A stretch of DNA of 19,069 bases from an uncultured Clostridia bacterium (lineage in GTDB: Bacteria; Bacillota; Clostridia; TANB77; CAG-508), in assembly GCA_948745425.1 (NCBI GenBank), contig CAPZDM010000032.1:1-19069 (forward strand), written 5' to 3'. Below the pieces are notes generated by a model that saw only the letters and a program-made list of their open reading frames with translations, was not told the DNA's origin and did no database searches. The position numbers and the translations under genes were made by a program. This document shows positions 15,746 through 19,069 of this stretch, piece by piece. The first letter of the stretch is position 1; the number at the start of each line of letters is the position of its first letter.

Positions 15746-16294
15746 ATGAAAAATTTAATATCTATTCAGGAATGGTTACCATTTTCAAAAATTTTTAAGA
15801 AAGGGGTGATAAAACTAAAAGATGAATCATACATAAAAATATTAAAAATTAATCCCATAAATTATAGTTTAAAATCGGAAATAGAAAAAGAAGCAATATT
15901 AAATTCATATAAAATTTTTTTAAAAACATGTAATTTTAATATCCAAATAATAATTCAATCAGATAAACAAGATTTAGATCAAATTATATCCAAAATAAAA
16001 AATAAAATAAAAAATGAAAAAGAAGAAAAAATAAAAAAAATATCAGAAAAATATATTAATTATATAAAAGAAATTAATTACAATAAAAAATCTACAGCAA
16101 AAAAATTTTTTATAATAATAAAAATAAATAATAAAAAAAATGAAGAAAATATACAAGAAGAATTAAGTGAAAAATACATAAAAATAAAAGAAAACCTAGA
16201 ACGATGTGGCAATAGAGTAGAAGAAATAGAAACATTAGAGGAAACAAGGGAAGTTTTGTTTTCGTTTTATAATAAAAGACTAAGTCAGATATAG
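15746..16294 (+). CDS. TraC-like / VirB4 N-terminal-like protein of a conjugation-type system
   Basis: The 182-aa protein starts MKNLISIQEWLPFSKIFKKG. I chose this ATG because AAGGAG lies 5 bp upstream. A longer frame starts at 15704 without such a site. The sequence, with a D-x-S-YIKILKINPINYSLKS segment, FNIQIIIQSDKQDL and a C-terminal LERCGNRVEEIETLEETREV helix, resembles the small TraC-like domain proteins encoded just before VirB4 ATPases in Gram-positive conjugative elements. These correspond to the N-terminal region of VirB4/TraC. The similarity is recalled and not searched. A Lys/Glu-rich middle (about 85-115) looks like a coiled coil. No membrane segment is seen. Its last 11 codons are repeated downstream (16351-16386). 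Confidence 0.65.
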   Translation: MKNLISIQEWLPFSKIFKKGVIKLKDESYIKILKINPINYSLKSEIEKEAILNSYKIFLKTCNFNIQIIIQSDKQDLDQIISKIKNKIKNEKEEKIKKISEKYINYIKEINYNKKSTAKKFFIIIKINNKKNEENIQEELSEKYIKIKENLERCGNRVEEIETLEETREVLFSFYNKRLSQI

Positions 16295-16386
16295 AGCATG
16301 AAAAATTTGTGAAGCAAATTTTGCAGGTCATATATAAAAAGAAAATAAAATTTTCGTTTTATAATAAGAGACTAAGTCAAATTTAG
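16259..16386 (+). repeat. Direct repeat of the gene tail: 16259-16294 and 16351-16386
   Basis: The last 36 bases of the TraC-like gene, coding FSFYNKRLSQI plus stop, recur 92 bp downstream. There are only three differences (AAA/AAG, CAG/CAA, ATA/ATT), all at synonymous third positions. The second copy is in a different frame from the first. Upstream of the second copy a 30-codon open stretch (EHEKFVKQILQVIYKKKIKF then the repeated tail) runs without stops but has no clear start. The sequence between the copies contains a perfect hairpin (16302-16322). Confidence 0.85.
16302..16322. repeat. Perfect inverted repeat between the TraC-like gene and virB4
   Basis: AAAATTTG (16302-16309) and CAAATTTT (16315-16322) flank a 5-nt loop. 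Outer ATGA (16298-16301) and TCAT (16328-16331) may extend it with mismatches. It lies between the two copies of the repeated gene tail. It could be an intercistronic mRNA structure or part of a small inserted element. It lacks a long T-run, so a terminator is less likely. Confidence 0.5.
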
Positions 16387-16431
16387 GGGAGAGAAATATT
16401 AGTATGTATATTGGAAAGGAAAAATAAGAAT

Positions 16432-18222
16432 ATGAAAAAACAGCAAAAAGAAAACATAGAAATAGAAAAAGGAAATTTCAAAGATATAGACTATATAAGC
16501 CCATCATATATAGATAAAAGAAATCCAAAATATATTGAAATAGATGGAATTAAATATTCTGGATTATTAATAATAAATTTTAATAGAGAACAAAATGAAT
16601 TAATATTAAAAAATCTAATTGATATAAATATTAATATAAATATTTCTATATTTTATGAAAAAAAAGATAATTTTAAAGTAATTAGAGAATTAACATATTA
16701 TATAGGAAATTCAGGCGCAGAAATAAAAGAAAATGGAAAGAAAAATAGAGAAGATATAGAATTAATTTCTTTTACACATAATGATGCACAATATATTAGA
16801 AAAGAAATTCAAATAAATAATGAAGAACTTTATAATATATATGTGTATATAGAAGTATTCTCTGAAGATGAAAAACAATTAGAATATCTATTAAATAAAG
16901 TAGAAGGAATTATACAAAGTCAAGGTATGCAGACAAGAAGAGCATATTTTAGACAAGAGCAATGTTTTTTATCTTGTACACCAATAATGACAAATTCAGA
17001 AGATATAAAGCAAGTTTCAAGAAGAAACATATTAACTTCAGGATTACTTGCAACATATCCTTTTATATCATCATCTATCTTTGATAAAAATGGAATTTTT
17101 ATAGGGACAAATATGAGTAATAATTCACCAGTATTTATTGATAAATATGATAGAGAAAAATATAAAAATTCAAATATGTGTATATTTGGTACAAGTGGTG
17201 CTGGAAAATCATTTTATACGAAATTATTAATAATTAGAAATAGAATTATAGGTATAGAACAATATGTAATAGATCCAGAAAGAGAATATCAAAAATTATG
17301 TGATGAAATTAATGGAGTATTATTAAAAATAGGACCAACATCAAAAACTTACATAAATATATTTGATATAAGGCAAGAAAGCATAGAGGAAAATGAAGCT
17401 GGATATTTAGCAACAAAAATATCAAAATTAATAGGTTTCTTTAATTTAATATTTGGAGAAATAAACGAAGAGGAAAAGGGAATATTAGAAAATAAAATAA
17501 TTGAGTGTTATGCAAGAAAAGGAATAAATTTTAGAGATGAAACTTTATATAAGAAAAAAGATGGTATAAAAGTTTTTAAAGAAAGTATAGATATGCCTAA
17601 ATTAGAGGATTTATATAAAGCATTAAATGATAATGATAAAACACAAAAAACATTTAAAATAAAGTTATTCCCATTTATAAAAGGCTCTTTAAAGTTTTTT
17701 AACAATTACACTAACATAAAAATAACCAATAAGCTTATAGTTGCAGATATATATGAATTAGGTGAGGAAAACATTAAATATGGCATGTACATTTTTACAG
17801 AATTATTTTGGGATAAGATAAAATTAAATAGAAATAAAAGAAAAGCAATTTATTTAGATGAAATTTGGAGATTAATAGGTGTTACTTCAAATAAATACGT
17901 TGCAAGTTTTATATATAAGATTTTTAAAACTATAAGAAAATACGGAGGGAGTGCAACAGCAATTACACAAGATGTATCAGATTTATTTAGTCTAGAAAAA
18001 GGAACATATGGAAAAAGTATATTAAATAATTCAAGTATAAAAACATTTTTTTCATTAGAAGAAGAAAATATAAAAATATTAAGTGAAAATACAAATTTAT
18101 CAGAAATGGAAAAAATAGAAATAAAAGGACTAAAAAAAGGGGAAACATTAATGTTTATAGGAGATAATCATGTTTTAGTAAAAATAGAATCAGATGAGTT
18201 TGAAAAAGAATTAATAGAATAG
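16432..18222 (+). CDS. VirB4-family type IV secretion / conjugation ATPase
   Basis: VirB4-like ATPases are peripheral membrane motors that energise assembly of, and transfer through, type IV secretion or conjugation channels. I choose the ATG at 16432, with AAAGGA 11 bp upstream; a TTG seven codons earlier is also in frame. The 596-aa protein has an N-terminal region (about 1-235) with the conserved type FLSCTPIMTNSEDIKQVSRR. The ATPase domain has Walker A GTSGAGKS (253-260), the YVIDPEREYQKL motif, Walker B AIYLDEIW (D476, E477), RKYGGSATAITQDVSDL and a C-terminal GETLMFIGDNHVLVKI. It lacks the longer N-terminal domain of full-size VirB4, which appears to be supplied by the separate upstream gene. 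No relaxase or coupling protein is in the window. Confidence 0.9.
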   Translation: MKKQQKENIEIEKGNFKDIDYISPSYIDKRNPKYIEIDGIKYSGLLIINFNREQNELILKNLIDINININISIFYEKKDNFKVIRELTYYIGNSGAEIKENGKKNREDIELISFTHNDAQYIRKEIQINNEELYNIYVYIEVFSEDEKQLEYLLNKVEGIIQSQGMQTRRAYFRQEQCFLSCTPIMTNSEDIKQVSRRNILTSGLLATYPFISSSIFDKNGIFIGTNMSNNSPVFIDKYDREKYKNSNMCIFGTSGAGKSFYTKLLIIRNRIIGIEQYVIDPEREYQKLCDEINGVLLKIGPTSKTYINIFDIRQESIEENEAGYLATKISKLIGFFNLIFGEINEEEKGILENKIIECYARKGINFRDETLYKKKDGIKVFKESIDMPKLEDLYKALNDNDKTQKTFKIKLFPFIKGSLKFFNNYTNIKITNKLIVADIYELGEENIKYGMYIFTELFWDKIKLNRNKRKAIYLDEIWRLIGVTSNKYVASFIYKIFKTIRKYGGSATAITQDVSDLFSLEKGTYGKSILNNSSIKTFFSLEEENIKILSENTNLSEMEKIEIKGLKKGETLMFIGDNHVLVKIESDEFEKELIE

Positions 18223-18264
18223 AAATAAATTAAAAATATTATATAAAAGAAAGAAGGAAATAAA

Positions 18265-18996
18265 ATGAACCAGATATTAGATAATGATTTAAATAATGAA
18301 TTAAGAGAAAATCAGATAGAAAATACAATAGAAAAAAAGCAAAATAATTTTTTAGGAAATATATTAGGAAAAACAATAAATACTGCAATAGACACAGGAT
18401 TAAGAATTATACTTCCAAATTCAATAGAAGATAGTGTAATAGATATAAAAAACTCATTATTCAATGATGGATTAAGAGAAGGAATAAAGAGTGCAATAAA
18501 TTCAGCAATAAATTTAGGAAAAAGTGCAATAGGAATTGTAACAGGAAAATTTGAAAATGTGTCCCAAGCATATAATGCAGTTAAAAGTGGAGGACTTTTA
18601 GATAGTACATCTAAAGCATTAGATAGTGCTATAAAATCTGCAAATAAAAATGGAATGATAAAGGATGGAACTGCAAAATTTATAAAAAAGGGAAAAAATG
18701 CTTTAAAAGAATGCATATCTAGTAATATAGAAAAAACTTTTATGGAACAGATAGATAGTATAGAGAAAATAGGAAAATATATTAATAATTGGAATAAGTG
18801 TTTAGACATGAAAGATTTAAAGGGAATGGAAAGAGAGTATAAAAAAATACAAGAAAAATTAGAATCAGTTATGCCATTAGAGAAAACTTTAGATGAAGTA
18901 GAAGCTATTTCAAATATACAAACATTAATTAATAATAAAGGAGGAATAGAAAATTTATCAGCAGAAGAAATAGAATTAGCAAAAAAATTAGTATAA
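18265..18996 (+). CDS. Unrecognised protein in the VirB4 operon
   Basis: I do not recognise this 243-aa protein. AAGGA lies 6 bp before the ATG, and the gene follows virB4 by 42 bp on the same strand, so it is very likely cotranscribed. The first 28 residues are Asn/Glu/Gln-rich. Residues about 29-130 are rich in Gly, Ala, Ser and Ile, with amphipathic patterns (GLREGIKSAINSAINLGKSA, SKALDSAIKSANKNG) that suggest helices able to pack against membranes or each other. No classic signal peptide or long transmembrane helix is seen. The C-terminal third is charged and helical (DLKGMEREYKKIQEKLESVM) and ends SAEEIELAKKLV. Its place suggests a structural or accessory component of the secretion-like system. 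This is inference. Confidence 0.8.
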   Translation: MNQILDNDLNNELRENQIENTIEKKQNNFLGNILGKTINTAIDTGLRIILPNSIEDSVIDIKNSLFNDGLREGIKSAINSAINLGKSAIGIVTGKFENVSQAYNAVKSGGLLDSTSKALDSAIKSANKNGMIKDGTAKFIKKGKNALKECISSNIEKTFMEQIDSIEKIGKYINNWNKCLDMKDLKGMEREYKKIQEKLESVMPLEKTLDEVEAISNIQTLINNKGGIENLSAEEIELAKKLV

Positions 18997-19069
18997 AAAA
19001 ATTAAAAAAATCCACTGTCAATCATTTTTGAAAATGTCCCAAAAATTTTTAAACATAAGCCCTAAAAAT

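Noticed and set aside
1..19069. parS sites (palindrome TGTTTCACGTGAAACA).
   Set aside because: I scanned by eye for the core CACGTG and found no match. parS sites probably lie outside the window, but an eye scan can miss degenerate copies.
1..19069. CRISPR arrays, insertion sequences or prophage genes.
   Set aside because: No regularly spaced repeats, transposase or integrase motifs were found on either strand.

Overview
This window is the chromosomal replication-origin region of a low-GC Gram-positive bacterium, most likely an uncultivated member of the Clostridia. The base composition is strongly AT-rich, the standard code is used (TGG for Trp, no in-frame TGA), and the gene order is the classic Firmicutes origin layout. 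No 16S rRNA is present, so the lineage call is an inference.

Layout. (1) 1-600: two tRNA-Ser genes (GCU and UGA anticodons) on the minus strand with a good promoter, plus two small palindromic repeats. (2) 615-8585, all on the minus strand, reading away from the origin: rpmH, rnpA, yidD, yidC, khpB (jag), mnmE, mnmG, then parA-parB with their own promoter. (3) 8586-10529: divergent rpmH/dnaA intergenic region with DnaA boxes and a dnaA promoter, then dnaA, then the dnaA-dnaN intergenic region. The latter carries about ten DnaA boxes, a perfect (CTA)6 DnaA-trio array and an AT-rich unwinding region. This is oriC. (4) 10530-14757, plus strand: dnaN, recF, gyrB, closed by a very strong hairpin terminator. 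(5) 14819-15745: a small minus-strand ORF of higher GC, and about 700 bp of gene-free DNA with inverted (C over G) strand composition. (6) 15606-19069, plus strand: a sigma-A-like promoter followed by a TraC-like/VirB4-N-terminal-like protein, a VirB4-family conjugation-type ATPase and an unrecognised protein. This is the start of a type IV secretion-like or conjugation-like operon that continues past the window.

How the genes work together. The core supplies replication initiation (DnaA, oriC), the sliding clamp (DnaN), gap repair (RecF), supercoiling (GyrB) and origin segregation (ParA/ParB). On the other side are ribosome protein L34, RNase P protein, the YidD/YidC/KhpB membrane-insertion and RNA-binding set, and the MnmE/MnmG tRNA wobble-uridine modification pair. 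Genes often found in this neighbourhood (rsmG, noc, rlbA/yaaA, remB, gyrA) are absent from the window.

The least ordinary parts are the VirB4-type operon placed next to the origin, with its unrecognised third gene; the repeated C-terminal gene tail between its first two genes; and the unusually regular DnaA-trio array.
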